Assembly (NCBI RefSeq): GCF_900174585.1 | Contig: NZ_FWPT01000001.1 | Location: forward strand, 248,001 to 312,000 | DNA length: 64,000 bases | Direction of reading: 5' to 3' | DNA from: Parendozoicomonas haliclonae | GTDB taxonomy: Bacteria; Pseudomonadota; Gammaproteobacteria; Pseudomonadales; Endozoicomonadaceae | Shown here: positions 52,140-60,143 of the stretch, piece by piece | Layout of the letters: each line of letters opens with the position of its first letter | Numbering within the stretch: the first letter of the stretch is position 1 | Position numbers and translations under genes: made by a program | The notes under the pieces: generated by a model | Seen by the model: the letters and a program-made list of their open reading frames with translations, nothing else | Databases searched by the model: none | Told to the model about the DNA's origin: nothing

Positions 52140-52667
52140 ATGAATATCACCGACCGATTACCATTTAAACTACAGGGAATCCAGAAAGGTCACCTGTACG
52201 CCCTGACCGAAGTCACTCTGGCATTCTTCATGGCAGATAAGGACTATTTTCTCGAGCGTGTACGACACCCAGCCGTGAACCGTTGGGTAGACGAAACAAC
52301 GTCCAAGATAACATTGGATGAATTTCGTGAAATTTTGATGGAAATCGCCCCTACGCTTGGTTGGACACTGGACAACAAGAACGTAGGCCATGATGTCGCC
52401 CAATACCTCCGCATGGTGAACCTCCCCTACACCAAGACTTTCGGGCGCGTGAAACCTTTCATCACGGTCACTTGGGACGAACCCCTCCGCACCAAGTATC
52501 CGGCTGCACTGAAAATCATTGAAGTTCCGGCAGCAAACTTGATTGGCCCGAAGTGGCTGATCGAGCACATCAAACCGTCACTCGCAAAACACCATTGTTT
52601 ACAGAAAGACTCCGTTCTCAGTGAGAAGGAGACGGACTGGAACGATTGGGCGTTCTACGCGCTATGA
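52140..52667 (+). CDS. Hypothetical phage protein, 175 aa
   Basis: GGAG five bases before ATG. Mixed alpha/beta; no recognised motif. Segments FKLQGIQKGHLYALTEVTLAFF and YTKTFGRVKPFITVTWDEPL stand out. Head of a long coupled operon reaching to about 56.3 kb. Confidence 0.5.
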   Translation: MNITDRLPFKLQGIQKGHLYALTEVTLAFFMADKDYFLERVRHPAVNRWVDETTSKITLDEFREILMEIAPTLGWTLDNKNVGHDVAQYLRMVNLPYTKTFGRVKPFITVTWDEPLRTKYPAALKIIEVPAANLIGPKWLIEHIKPSLAKHHCLQKDSVLSEKETDWNDWAFYAL

Positions 52668-52840
52668 AGATGCGAATGAAATACTTCGTGGATACGGGGG
52701 TGTGCATCTGCCCCCACTGCGGGAGCAAGAAAGTACAGGCAGGGAAGTCCGAACGCCACGATGACGAGACCCACCAACGTATCCGGTGTAAGTGCTGTGA
52801 GCGACAGTGGGTTGAAGCCTTTCATCAGGGGGACGTATGA
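52664..52840 (+). CDS. Zinc-ribbon protein, 58 aa
   Basis: Two Cys pairs, CPHCGSKKV and RCKCCERQW, about 25 residues apart: a zinc ribbon of the kind found in transposase N-termini and phage transcription factors. ATGA overlap upstream. May bind nucleic acid. Confidence 0.6.
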   Translation: MKMRMKYFVDTGVCICPHCGSKKVQAGKSERHDDETHQRIRCKCCERQWVEAFHQGDV

Positions 52841-53250
52841 CACCGGAAGCACCCAGCATAAAAAAGCTGGTTGAGTTCTTCGGCATTGACAAGACCAAGG
52901 CTCGATCAATCCGAGAGGTTTGTAAGACCGGGGCAAACGCCGTGGAACTCTCTTTGACTGCGGGGGTAGGATTCCCACAGACCGCAAGCTGGCTAAAGGA
53001 CTGCTGGCACCTCCCGAAGAAGCGGGAAATCCAATTCAAAATGTTACAAGAGGCGTTGGAAGCACCTAACGACTCCATCCGCGTCTGCCCGGTACTCGCA
53101 CACACCCTCGACGCCCACCGCTTCGAGTGCGTGGACATGGCAGACCCCTACGTCAGAACAATAATTTTCGACTATGAGAAAAACCGCTGGTTCTTGGGAA
53201 CTTGGGGCGACCTCGTAGAAAAGTACGAACCGTGGGACACAATAATATGA
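52837..53250 (+). CDS. Hypothetical phage protein, 137 aa
   Basis: N-terminal helices could form a helix-turn-helix (SIKKLVEFFGIDKTKARSIREV). C-terminal half beta-rich (RTIIFDYEKNRWFLGTWGDLVEKY). Unrecognised; ATGA-coupled on both sides. Confidence 0.5.
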   Translation: MTPEAPSIKKLVEFFGIDKTKARSIREVCKTGANAVELSLTAGVGFPQTASWLKDCWHLPKKREIQFKMLQEALEAPNDSIRVCPVLAHTLDAHRFECVDMADPYVRTIIFDYEKNRWFLGTWGDLVEKYEPWDTII

Positions 53251-53537
53251 CAACAGCTCGCATGGCAAAGAACGCCTATTTCGCCCAGAAAGGCGCGTGT
53301 AACCCATACCCACTCCTGAACGCTGTCAAGGAGGGGATTGACGAACTCCGTGACTCTAACGGATACACCGGCACAGAACACGCGCTAAAAGACCCGGCAC
53401 TTCGCCTGATCGTTCACCAGTTAGCATGGCTGTTTAAGTCGGCAAAAATGGACGCCCCAGACCAACCTGATTATCAAGAATGCGTAAAGGAGGTAAACCA
53501 AATCCTCAGACAGTCCGGCAGCTCTTTCGGACTGTAA
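53247..53537 (+). CDS. Small phage protein, 96 aa
   Basis: ATG 53247 overlapping the previous stop. Helical throughout (LLNAVKEGIDELRD, LRLIVHQLAWLFKSA, ECVKEVNQILRQ). No family recognised. Confidence 0.5.
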   Translation: MTTARMAKNAYFAQKGACNPYPLLNAVKEGIDELRDSNGYTGTEHALKDPALRLIVHQLAWLFKSAKMDAPDQPDYQECVKEVNQILRQSGSSFGL

Positions 53538-53542
53538 CCTAA

Positions 53543-53944
53543 ATGGAAGCCATAGCCTTTAGGTCATGGATGGAAACAACAAACATGGAAATAGAAAAAT
53601 TCCACAAGCAGTACATGGAGACTGCGCTGTGGGCATCGACAACAGAAGACGGTCATTCGATGGATGACATTTTCGATATAGACGACATACACGAAGACAC
53701 CCGCGCAATGATGCACCAAGACTGTATGGAGTTTTATATCGGGAATCGGGAGCTGATCGACAATGGCCAGGGAGCTTCGCAAGCAGGCCACGACTTTTGG
53801 CTGAACCGGAACGGCCATGGAGCCGGGTTCTGGGACGGTGATTGGGGGGATGCTGGCGACAAGCTGGATAAGGCATCCAAAGATTTCGGTTCGTTCGACC
53901 TGTACGTAGGTGACGACTTCAAGGTTCATGGGGGCGGGGGTTAA
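53543..53944 (+). CDS. Conserved-type phage protein, 133 aa
   Basis: The C-terminal part, AGHDFWLNRNGHGAGFWDGDWG ... DKLDKASKDFGSFDLYVGDD, is a motif seen in a widespread family of small phage and plasmid proteins of unknown function. N-terminal half helical and acidic. Another ATG at 53585 is possible. Confidence 0.6.
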   Translation: MEAIAFRSWMETTNMEIEKFHKQYMETALWASTTEDGHSMDDIFDIDDIHEDTRAMMHQDCMEFYIGNRELIDNGQGASQAGHDFWLNRNGHGAGFWDGDWGDAGDKLDKASKDFGSFDLYVGDDFKVHGGGG

Positions 53945-54447
53945 TGACTAAAGCACCCAAGACGCACTATTGGGAGGGTGAAAGTTTTCAGTTCACATTC
54001 CGCAAAACGAGCGAGTTGGCAGGGAAAGCCACCTATTACTCCCAGATCGGGAGTGAGGGAACCCCACTCGCGGGGTATGAAGTCACTATCGAAGTAGAAC
54101 CCGGCGACAGCCGGAGACATACCAAGAGAAGGCTGCAACAGGAACTCGTACAAGCAGCGGTCACCGATGGCGAACAGGTATTTACGAATCTCGAAGTTGA
54201 AGCCCTCAGTCGGCTGCAAAGAAAGCTCCAAGCACAAACCAACAGAAAACATTCCGCAGGTATCGGGAAACATGAACAGAATCCATCTGGGGCAAGTGCC
54301 CAGAAAGTCGGATGGCGAAATAAAGTACACGGCGATTCGCTCAGTGATGATAAAAATCATGGTCGCCGAGGAAGAACTGGAACAGCTACAGCGTTGGTAC
54401 AAACGCATGGGCACTCCGAACGATCCGCTGTACACGGAAGACTCTGA
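53944..54447 (+). CDS. Hypothetical phage protein, 167 aa, doubtful C-terminus
   Basis: Residues 1-105 look like a real alpha/beta protein (FTFRKTSELAGKATYYSQIG, VTDGEQVFTNLEVEALSRLQRKL). The last 58 residues (SAQKVGWRNKVHGDSLSDDKNHGRRG...) look out of frame and overlap the next gene by 176 bases. Either a long overlap or a frameshift near 54270 is likely. Confidence 0.5.
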   Translation: MTKAPKTHYWEGESFQFTFRKTSELAGKATYYSQIGSEGTPLAGYEVTIEVEPGDSRRHTKRRLQQELVQAAVTDGEQVFTNLEVEALSRLQRKLQAQTNRKHSAGIGKHEQNPSGASAQKVGWRNKVHGDSLSDDKNHGRRGRTGTATALVQTHGHSERSAVHGRL

Positions 54448-54541
54448 GAAGCACATCAGGGCGAACCACAAAATCAAAGTTTTGGAGGGGAAACTTGAAC
54501 AGTGGAAGCGAGACTTTGAAGGTACAGGGGAGGAAACCTGA
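54272..54541 (+). CDS. Coiled-coil phage protein, 89 aa
   Basis: ATG 54272 with GGGAAAC upstream. Beta start (EIKYTAIRSVMIKIMVAEEELEQL) and long charged helix (NHKIKVLEGKLEQWKRDFE). It is in the +1 frame relative to the upstream gene, whose end it overlaps. Confidence 0.5.
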   Translation: MNRIHLGQVPRKSDGEIKYTAIRSVMIKIMVAEEELEQLQRWYKRMGTPNDPLYTEDSEKHIRANHKIKVLEGKLEQWKRDFEGTGEET

Positions 54542-54881
54542 CCATGTATACGACGACGGTTCTGCATCTTTTGGTAGTTTAGAGCGACACGACTATGCCA
54601 AACACTACCGGGAAATCCAGAACGGTCGTCAACTTCGGGCAACTCTCCGCGCTGGGCAGTTTGCTTGGCCGGGGGGCTACCCTCTCTACCTTGTAACGCG
54701 ATCAGGTGACGGACTCCACTTCGACTGCGTTAAGGAAAATTTCTATCAAGCGGTGTGGGACATACGCAACGGAACGGACACAGGCTGGAAGGTGGAGCTG
54801 ACAACCACCAATTACGAATGTAACCACCTGACCTGTGCCCACTGCAACAAGCCAATAGAAGCCGCATACGGTGAGCAGTAA
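54495..54881 (+). CDS. Small phage protein with Cys pair, 128 aa
   Basis: No ATG in frame before the conserved part; TTG 54495 follows GGAGGGG, TTG 54516 is an alternative. Body RHDYAKHYREIQNGRQLRAT and YPLYLVTRSGDGLHFDCV, ending LTCAHCNKPIEAAYGEQ with C-x2-C. Unrecognised. Confidence 0.5.
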   Translation: MNSGSETLKVQGRKPDHVYDDGSASFGSLERHDYAKHYREIQNGRQLRATLRAGQFAWPGGYPLYLVTRSGDGLHFDCVKENFYQAVWDIRNGTDTGWKVELTTTNYECNHLTCAHCNKPIEAAYGEQ

Positions 54882-55147
54882 TGAAAGAGCCTGTGAGCGC
54901 ATTTGTTTATAGCGGTATGACTCAAGAGCTGCGGGGCAATGCAAACCGCATCCGTAAAGCTCTGGGGTTGAAACAAATCCACGATGGATGGGTAGAAGGC
55001 CAACCGAGAGCCTACCACAACGTCCTCTACCTCACAGATAAGCCGCCAGCCGGGTACAACCCCGATCTGGTTTTCACCTACGAACAAGCTATGAGAAAGG
55101 TGAAAGAGTTTGAAAAAAATAACCGTGGTAATGCTCGTCATATTTGA
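54881..55147 (+). CDS. Small phage protein, 88 aa
   Basis: TAATG overlap. Helix NANRIRKALGLKQIHDGW, then beta YHNVLYLTDKPPAGYNPDLVFTYEQA. Unrecognised. Confidence 0.5.
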   Translation: MKEPVSAFVYSGMTQELRGNANRIRKALGLKQIHDGWVEGQPRAYHNVLYLTDKPPAGYNPDLVFTYEQAMRKVKEFEKNNRGNARHI

Positions 55148-55364
55148 CGATGCAGGCGACACGCGAGCGTTCCATTTCGTGAACCTGCCAGGACTCCCGA
55201 CAAACGATGTCTGGGTATACGTTCCGACAGGTGCGTCACTGGAAGACCGGGTAAAGGACTACCTGCTCACACATAACTTGGCCTACACGGTCGAACACAT
55301 AACAACAATTCGCGGATACCAGAAGGGAAAGGACTGCGAAGTGGGGATCACCATCAATGATTGA
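55110..55364 (+). CDS. Small phage protein, 84 aa
   Basis: TTG start eight bases after AAGGTG; ATG 55131 would shorten it by seven residues. Beta-alpha layout (ITVVMLVIFDDAGDTRAFHFVNL ... LEDRVKDYLLTHNLAY). Overlaps the previous gene by 38 bases. Confidence 0.5.
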   Translation: MKKITVVMLVIFDDAGDTRAFHFVNLPGLPTNDVWVYVPTGASLEDRVKDYLLTHNLAYTVEHITTIRGYQKGKDCEVGITIND

Positions 55365-55953
55365 TGTATTTATCGACCTTGAAACATTTGGAAAAGGATC
55401 TGACGCTATGATCGTTAGCGTTGGCCTTTGCGCGGTGGACATACGTACTGGCGACATGAAGGCCGCATTGGTACGCCATATACACCCGAAAAGCGCGGAG
55501 CACTTCGGCGGCAAGATGGACGGAGATACCGTCATGTGGTGGATGGGGCAGGATAGCCACGCCAGAAACAAGCTGATCGACAACATCAAGACCTCTGGGA
55601 TGTCTCAGGGGGGAGTGATCGGGGAAATCAACACGTTCATTAACGGGCTGGCAAGAGAAGCAGGCGGCGTTGAGAACGTCCGCATGTGGGGGATGGGGCC
55701 GAGCTTCGACTGCGCTAAATTAACCGCTATGTACACCCGCTCCGGCGTAGACGTACCGTGGAAGTATTGGGCAGAGAACTGTGTCCGTACCGTTCGCCGT
55801 ATCGCCGACAACCACGAACGCGCTCCGAAATGGGACGCCCAGCCCCGTGCCGGTACGCACCATGACGCGCTCGACGATGCAGCGCACCAAGCGAACTATG
55901 TCTCACTGGTGAATCGCTGGTTCCACCAAGAAACCGACATCTGGTTATTCTGA
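55357..55953 (+). CDS. DEDDh 3'-5' exonuclease
   Basis: 198 residues. Exo I FIDLETFG near residue 7, Exo II region MWGMGPSFDCAKL near 113, Exo III HHDALDDAAHQA near 172. This matches the RNase T/DexA-like (Rv2179c-type) phage exonucleases. Trims RNA or single-stranded DNA; could help host-RNA decay or replication. GGGGA upstream of the ATG. Confidence 0.8.
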   Translation: MIDVFIDLETFGKGSDAMIVSVGLCAVDIRTGDMKAALVRHIHPKSAEHFGGKMDGDTVMWWMGQDSHARNKLIDNIKTSGMSQGGVIGEINTFINGLAREAGGVENVRMWGMGPSFDCAKLTAMYTRSGVDVPWKYWAENCVRTVRRIADNHERAPKWDAQPRAGTHHDALDDAAHQANYVSLVNRWFHQETDIWLF

Positions 55954-56156
55954 TGGAAATAGAACAGGTACACATTTCCGAAATCCGACCGGGCGATACG
56001 GTGATCCACAAAACCCACGAACGGACGGTGGGGAAGAAGGACATAAAGCGTTGCCCCCTCCTTGGCCACGTACTCTTCGGCGACCCGTATAACCTCGGGA
56101 CTATAAAGGTGAAGCGGGTCATCTACCCCCGGTTCTATAAAGGTAAGCGGGTATGA
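55953..56156 (+). CDS. Small phage protein, 67 aa
   Basis: TGATG overlap. SH3-like beta composition (ISEIRPGDTVIHKTHERTVGKKDI) with a basic tail. Unrecognised. Confidence 0.5.
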   Translation: MEIEQVHISEIRPGDTVIHKTHERTVGKKDIKRCPLLGHVLFGDPYNLGTIKVKRVIYPRFYKGKRV

Positions 56157-56347
56157 CTCTCGAAGAAATCAAACAGGCCATCGAGGGCGGTAAGCGTGTC
56201 TTCTGGAAGTCCCAGCTCTACGAAGTCATAAACGACCACTTTGGGGGCTACTTGATTGTCTGTATGGACAACGACTCCGCTATCGGCCTCACATGGCAGG
56301 ATGGCAAAACAATGAACGGCAAGGAAGAAGACTTCTTCATTGCATGA
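56153..56347 (+). CDS. Small phage protein, 64 aa
   Basis: ATGA overlap. TLEEIKQAIEGGKRVFWKSQLYEVIND resembles the start of DUF2829-like or other short phage regulators (helix then beta) but lacks the rest of that domain. Last gene before the big stem-loop. Confidence 0.5.
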   Translation: MTLEEIKQAIEGGKRVFWKSQLYEVINDHFGGYLIVCMDNDSAIGLTWQDGKTMNGKEEDFFIA

Positions 56348-56360
56348 CCAAGTTTTAATA

Positions 56361-56400
56361 ACAGTGACCGGGGGCAATGCGGTACGCCCCTCGTCACTGT
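56361..56400 (+). other. Large stem-loop between operons
   Basis: ACAGTGAC (56361-56368) pairs with GTCACTGT (56393-56400) and inside it GGGGC with GCCCC. Very stable, no T-run after it. It could end the operon, protect mRNA ends or bind a protein. Confidence 0.65.
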
Positions 56401-56440
56401 AATTAACAACCCTCGCAGAAGTAGTATCGAGGAACCCGCT

Positions 56441-56842
56441 TTGGCAAGCGAACTTCAAACACTCAGCACTTTCCTAGTGCAGAGCCACAAGATCGGAACA
56501 CCTCTGAACTGCCTACAACTGGCAATCCTTTTCACTCTCTATGACCACGGTGAACCTCTCCCACTCGAGAGCCTGTCGCGGAAGTTGAAGGTGAAGAAGG
56601 CAATGGTGAACCGGCACTTGAGACCTTTGTTTAACCAGAGCGGTAGGAGCTTCGTCGTCATGAAGGGCTGGGAGCATCTGGAACTGAGCGCACTCGGGAT
56701 TCAGAAGTGTGAAGCCCTCATGACGAACGCGAAGCATTACTTCACGGACGCACAGGCGAGCCATGACAGAAGAACAAGAAAAGAACGAGATTCTGGTGGT
56801 CAACACCAAGATGCTGTACCTCCTCTGCTACCCGTTCACTGA
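56441..56842 (+). CDS. MarR-like winged-helix regulator
   Basis: TTG start six to eight bases after GAGGAA. Residues about 22-95 (LNCLQLAILFTLYDHGEPLPLESLSRKLKVKKAMVNRHLRPL, then a wing and ELSALGIQKCEALM) fit a MarR-type winged helix. The last 25 residues overlap the next gene and look out of frame. It is a candidate regulator of phage genes, effector unknown. Confidence 0.6.
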   Translation: MASELQTLSTFLVQSHKIGTPLNCLQLAILFTLYDHGEPLPLESLSRKLKVKKAMVNRHLRPLFNQSGRSFVVMKGWEHLELSALGIQKCEALMTNAKHYFTDAQASHDRRTRKERDSGGQHQDAVPPLLPVH

Positions 56843-57227
56843 CCGGGAAGCTGCCATTGAGAGTTGCCGCAAGGCAAACATCGAAGAAAAGGACGACTAC
56901 AAGCTGATGACCTGGGCGGAGTTCTTTCAAGCCCAGCGTGAGAAGTATATTACCCCACCGAAGCAGATAGACCGGGCGGAATGGTGGGATAAGCTGGAAG
57001 TCCTGCCACCTGAGAACTGGCAACGCGGGGGATCATTCGAGCATTTCCGAATGATGGAGTATTGGACAGGGACAATCACCAACCAGTATGCAAAGTTGCG
57101 CTGCGCTGGCGGGTGTCTCTACCTGTCAAAGATGATCGACACCACGGACGAAAGTACGTGGATCAAGCTCGAAGACTTTGATGGCCTGAAACTTCTACCG
57201 GGGGACGAGCATGAAGCTACTGATTGA
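56763..57227 (+). CDS. DUF1419-like protein, 154 aa
   Basis: The stretch KLEVLPPENWQRGGSFEHFRMMEYWTGTIT resembles the conserved centre of DUF1419 proteins found on plasmids and phages. Function unknown. Overlaps the MarR-like gene by 80 bases. Confidence 0.5.
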   Translation: MTEEQEKNEILVVNTKMLYLLCYPFTDREAAIESCRKANIEEKDDYKLMTWAEFFQAQREKYITPPKQIDRAEWWDKLEVLPPENWQRGGSFEHFRMMEYWTGTITNQYAKLRCAGGCLYLSKMIDTTDESTWIKLEDFDGLKLLPGDEHEATD

Positions 57228-57435
57228 ATTGGCAGACCTCGACAATGACGCCTTTGTCGTTGAGGACGGGTTCGGTGATGTAATCCCGAACGTGGCCTCT
57301 GGCGATGCTGTAGCCGCAATGCTTGAGAAGTTGGTGAAGAAACTCAAAGGCTGGCCTTTACAGCCGGAGGATAAGTTCCATGTGAACGACCTCAACGGCA
57401 ACACCATCTTAAATGCGCGAGTGGTTAAAGATTAG
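57211..57435 (+). CDS. Small phage protein, 74 aa
   Basis: GGGGGA before the ATG. LLIELADLDNDAFVVEDGFGDV then helix AVAAMLEKLVKKLKG; typical small phage protein, unrecognised. Confidence 0.5.
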   Translation: MKLLIELADLDNDAFVVEDGFGDVIPNVASGDAVAAMLEKLVKKLKGWPLQPEDKFHVNDLNGNTILNARVVKD

Positions 57436-57625
57436 TCACACCCGACAGGTTTAAAAATAAGTGGATGCCGAACGTACATGGTAAAGGGGGGACGGATTTA
57501 TTTTATGGGCATAGACTATATCCATCCCCTTGAACCCCACTATTCGCACAGGTAATATCGCACAGTCCTAGTCGCACACTTTCCAATGTCGTCTTAGGCT
57601 GTGTAGACCACCACTCTACGCACAG

Positions 57626-57662
57626 AAAACCCCTGTCCCCACCACCGGCAGGGGTTTTCTTT
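57626..57662 (+). terminator. Intrinsic terminator before the polymerase operon
   Basis: AAAACCCCTG / CAGGGGTTTT, 10 pairs with a 13-base loop, followed by CTTTAT. The 190 bases before it hold no gene. Confidence 0.8.
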
Positions 57663-57677
57663 ATCCGGTATTAAGCA

Positions 57678-57926
57678 ATGACCGATTTTGAAAAAGCAAT
57701 GGGGGAGCATTTCACACCAGAATATCAACAATGTTTTGGCATGGATGCAATCGAGGTTCTGGAAGAACTTTTTACGCGATACCAAATACCCCCAGGCGTA
57801 GCTCTGGCTGCCCTGTTCCTCCGAATGTTCAACATGGACACCCCGGACGTTCTGAAAGTGTGGGTGGAAATACACCACGCAGCCAAGACGCATAACTCAC
57901 CCGAAAAGAAGGTGACACTACAATGA
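57678..57926 (+). CDS. Small phage protein, 82 aa
   Basis: Helical; unrecognised (MTDFEKAMGEHFTPEYQQ, then VALAALFLRMFNMDTPDVLKVW). ATGA overlap with the polymerase, so perhaps a replication accessory. Confidence 0.5.
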   Translation: MTDFEKAMGEHFTPEYQQCFGMDAIEVLEELFTRYQIPPGVALAALFLRMFNMDTPDVLKVWVEIHHAAKTHNSPEKKVTLQ

Positions 57927-59851
57927 GTTTCATCACCGTTGACGTAGAAACTTTCTACCGTTCTCGAGCCAACAAAGGCACACCCGGAACCAAGTATTCC
58001 CTACAAGGCATGACGTATGAGGAATATATCTTTGATCCTCGGTTCAAGCTATATGGTGTCGGCATCAAGATTGATAACCAGCCCACATATTACGTAGATG
58101 GCCATGACGAAGCTGTGGCTGAACTGCGCCGACTCTTCCACCCCGGTAATGAACACACCTTGCTCGCCCATAACTGCATGTTTGAAGGTGCGGTACTGAG
58201 CTGGCTCTTGGGGTGCGAAATCAAACGTGCCCTGTGTACCCTGCAAATCTCACGTGGCCTGTGGTTCCAAGCTCGTCACGGCCTCGAGCATCTGGCTAAA
58301 CGTCTCTGGCCTAAAGACGAGACCATGCGTAAGGGGAAGGAGCTGGAAGAGGTTGACGGTATCCCTGAGCCTACACCCCAGCAGCGTAAGAAGCTGGGGG
58401 GCTACTGCATACAGGACGTTGATCTGTGCTTTGAGGCATTCAAGAAAATGTATCAGTGGTTCCCTGTGTTTGAGCAGGACGTTCTGGCGGAGACACTGGA
58501 CTGGTTCATTAACCCATCGTTCATCGTGGATCGTGAGCGTGTACAGCGTTACCAGACGAAGCTGCTGGAAGAACGGAACGCCAAGATCGTTGCCGCCCAC
58601 GAACAGAACGGTCTGGGTCTGAGCCTCGAAGAAGCTGAGAAGATTCTGGCCTCAAACCCGAAGTTTAAAGCATGGCTGGAAGACCGGGGTATCGAAGTAC
58701 CGATGATACCAGCCCCCACCAAGGCCAACCCCCAGAACATCAAACCGGCACTTGGAAAAGGCGACGTAGAGTTTCTGGATATGATGGAGAAATACACAGA
58801 CCTCTCCGCTGTCTGGGAAGCAAGACTGGCTGTTCAGTCGAAAGGTGAGCTGACCCGCTGCGCCCGTCTCCTGTCCCACTCCGAAAACCAGAAGAACCAC
58901 ACCATTTCCGTACCTCTGAACTATTGGGGAGCGGGAACAGGCAGATGGAGCGGGACAAACAAGTGCAATTTCCAGAACTTCAAACGTGGTTCTGAGATTC
59001 GTAAGTCCCTCATGGCTCCACCGGGCATGAAGGTGGTGGTTTGTGACCTCTCAAACATTGAAGGGCGGGTGAACGCCTGGAACTCGCAGGAAGAGTGGAA
59101 AGTGGAGGCATTCGCCAATGGTGAAGACCTCTACAATGTTCTGGCCTCTCTGATCTACGGGCGACCGATCAACCGAAAGCTCGACTCTGACAAGATGGAG
59201 GGCTTCATCGGTAAGGTTGCAGAGTTGGGGCTGGGCTACGGCATGGGCGGCAAGACATTCCAGACCACCCTCAAGCAGGGTGCTTTAGGTGGCCCCCGCG
59301 TGTTCTTCGACACCAACACCTGTTACGAAATCGTGAGGACTTACCGTAACAAGAACAACATGATCGCCCGGTACTGGAAACAGTGTGAGCAGATCATCAT
59401 TGATATGGCGAACAAGAACCTGACGCCGTATTACATCGGCTGCATCGAAGTACATCATCAGCGTTTGAAGCTGCCGAACGGCATGTACCTGACCTACCCC
59501 GGTCTCGAGTGCATCGAGGACGAAGAAACAGGGACATACAAGTTCCAATACTGGAACGGCAAGTTCATGAAGAACCTGTATGGTGCGCTGCTGACAGAGA
59601 ACATTGTTCAGGCACTCTCTCGCTTGGTTATGGCTGAAATGATCCTGACCATGAGCGCATGGGCTAAGGCGAACGGTGGCCGGGTTGTCAGCTCGGTACA
59701 CGACGAAATCATTCTGCTTATGCCAGAGAATGAAGCCGAGCCAGCATTGAAAAAAATGGTCGAGGTTATGTCCACCTCCCCAGCTTGGGCGAAGTCCCTA
59801 CCACTGGATGCCGAGGGGGATATAGCTCTCTCCTACGGGGACTGTAAGTAA
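57923..59851 (+). CDS. Family A DNA polymerase with 3'-5' exonuclease
   Basis: 642 residues. N-terminal exonuclease: VDVETFYRS (Exo I, residues 5-13) and LLAHNCMFEGAVLSWLL (Exo II, about 75-91). Polymerase: motif A VCDLSNIEGRV near 372, motif B GKVAELGLGYGMGGKTF near 431, motif C VHDEIILL near 592. This is a T7-like replicative enzyme without an obvious thioredoxin-binding loop. Confidence 0.92.
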   Translation: MSFITVDVETFYRSRANKGTPGTKYSLQGMTYEEYIFDPRFKLYGVGIKIDNQPTYYVDGHDEAVAELRRLFHPGNEHTLLAHNCMFEGAVLSWLLGCEIKRALCTLQISRGLWFQARHGLEHLAKRLWPKDETMRKGKELEEVDGIPEPTPQQRKKLGGYCIQDVDLCFEAFKKMYQWFPVFEQDVLAETLDWFINPSFIVDRERVQRYQTKLLEERNAKIVAAHEQNGLGLSLEEAEKILASNPKFKAWLEDRGIEVPMIPAPTKANPQNIKPALGKGDVEFLDMMEKYTDLSAVWEARLAVQSKGELTRCARLLSHSENQKNHTISVPLNYWGAGTGRWSGTNKCNFQNFKRGSEIRKSLMAPPGMKVVVCDLSNIEGRVNAWNSQEEWKVEAFANGEDLYNVLASLIYGRPINRKLDSDKMEGFIGKVAELGLGYGMGGKTFQTTLKQGALGGPRVFFDTNTCYEIVRTYRNKNNMIARYWKQCEQIIIDMANKNLTPYYIGCIEVHHQRLKLPNGMYLTYPGLECIEDEETGTYKFQYWNGKFMKNLYGALLTENIVQALSRLVMAEMILTMSAWAKANGGRVVSSVHDEIILLMPENEAEPALKKMVEVMSTSPAWAKSLPLDAEGDIALSYGDCK

Positions 59852-59871
59852 ATTAACTCCACCAAGGACGG

Positions 59872-59900
59872 TTGAACATTTGTGTTGGGGGCAATATAGT
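59872..59900 (+). promoter_or_regulatory. Sigma-70-like promoter overlapping operator 9
   Basis: -35 TTGAAC (59872-59877), 17-base spacer, -10 TATAGT (59895-59900). The -10 is the left arm of the operator. Confidence 0.6.
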
Positions 59901-59912
59901 CACTGCCTATAT
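59894..59912. promoter_or_regulatory. Phage palindromic operator, copy 9
   Basis: ATATAGT-CACTG-CCTATAT, 6 of 7 arm pairs, inverted centre. Sits on the promoter of the primase-helicase unit. Confidence 0.8.
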
Positions 59913-59936
59913 TTCTCCCCTCTGGGAAACCGAGTA

Positions 59937-60143
59937 ATGGACATCGTGGATCAAGCGTCAGACCACACAGAACAATTATTACAAGTGGCTCTGGCGAATA
60001 AGAAAAAAGAACTGCGGCAGAAAGGGGTTTGTTACAACTGTGATGAACCCCTTCCTACCGGTGCATTCTGCGACCCGGATTGCAGAGACGATTACGAAAA
60101 GCGAGACAGAGCGTACTCGCTACGACCGAGGGAGGGTCTATGA
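59937..60143 (+). CDS. Small TraR/DksA-like zinc protein
   Basis: 68 residues from ATG 59937. Helix (TEQLLQVALANKKKELRQKG) then VCYNCDEPLPTGAFCDPDCRDDYEKR with C-x2-C ... C-x3-C, the layout of phage TraR/DksA-type zinc-finger proteins that can touch RNA polymerase. The acidic tip motif of DksA is not evident. Confidence 0.55.
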   Translation: MDIVDQASDHTEQLLQVALANKKKELRQKGVCYNCDEPLPTGAFCDPDCRDDYEKRDRAYSLRPREGL

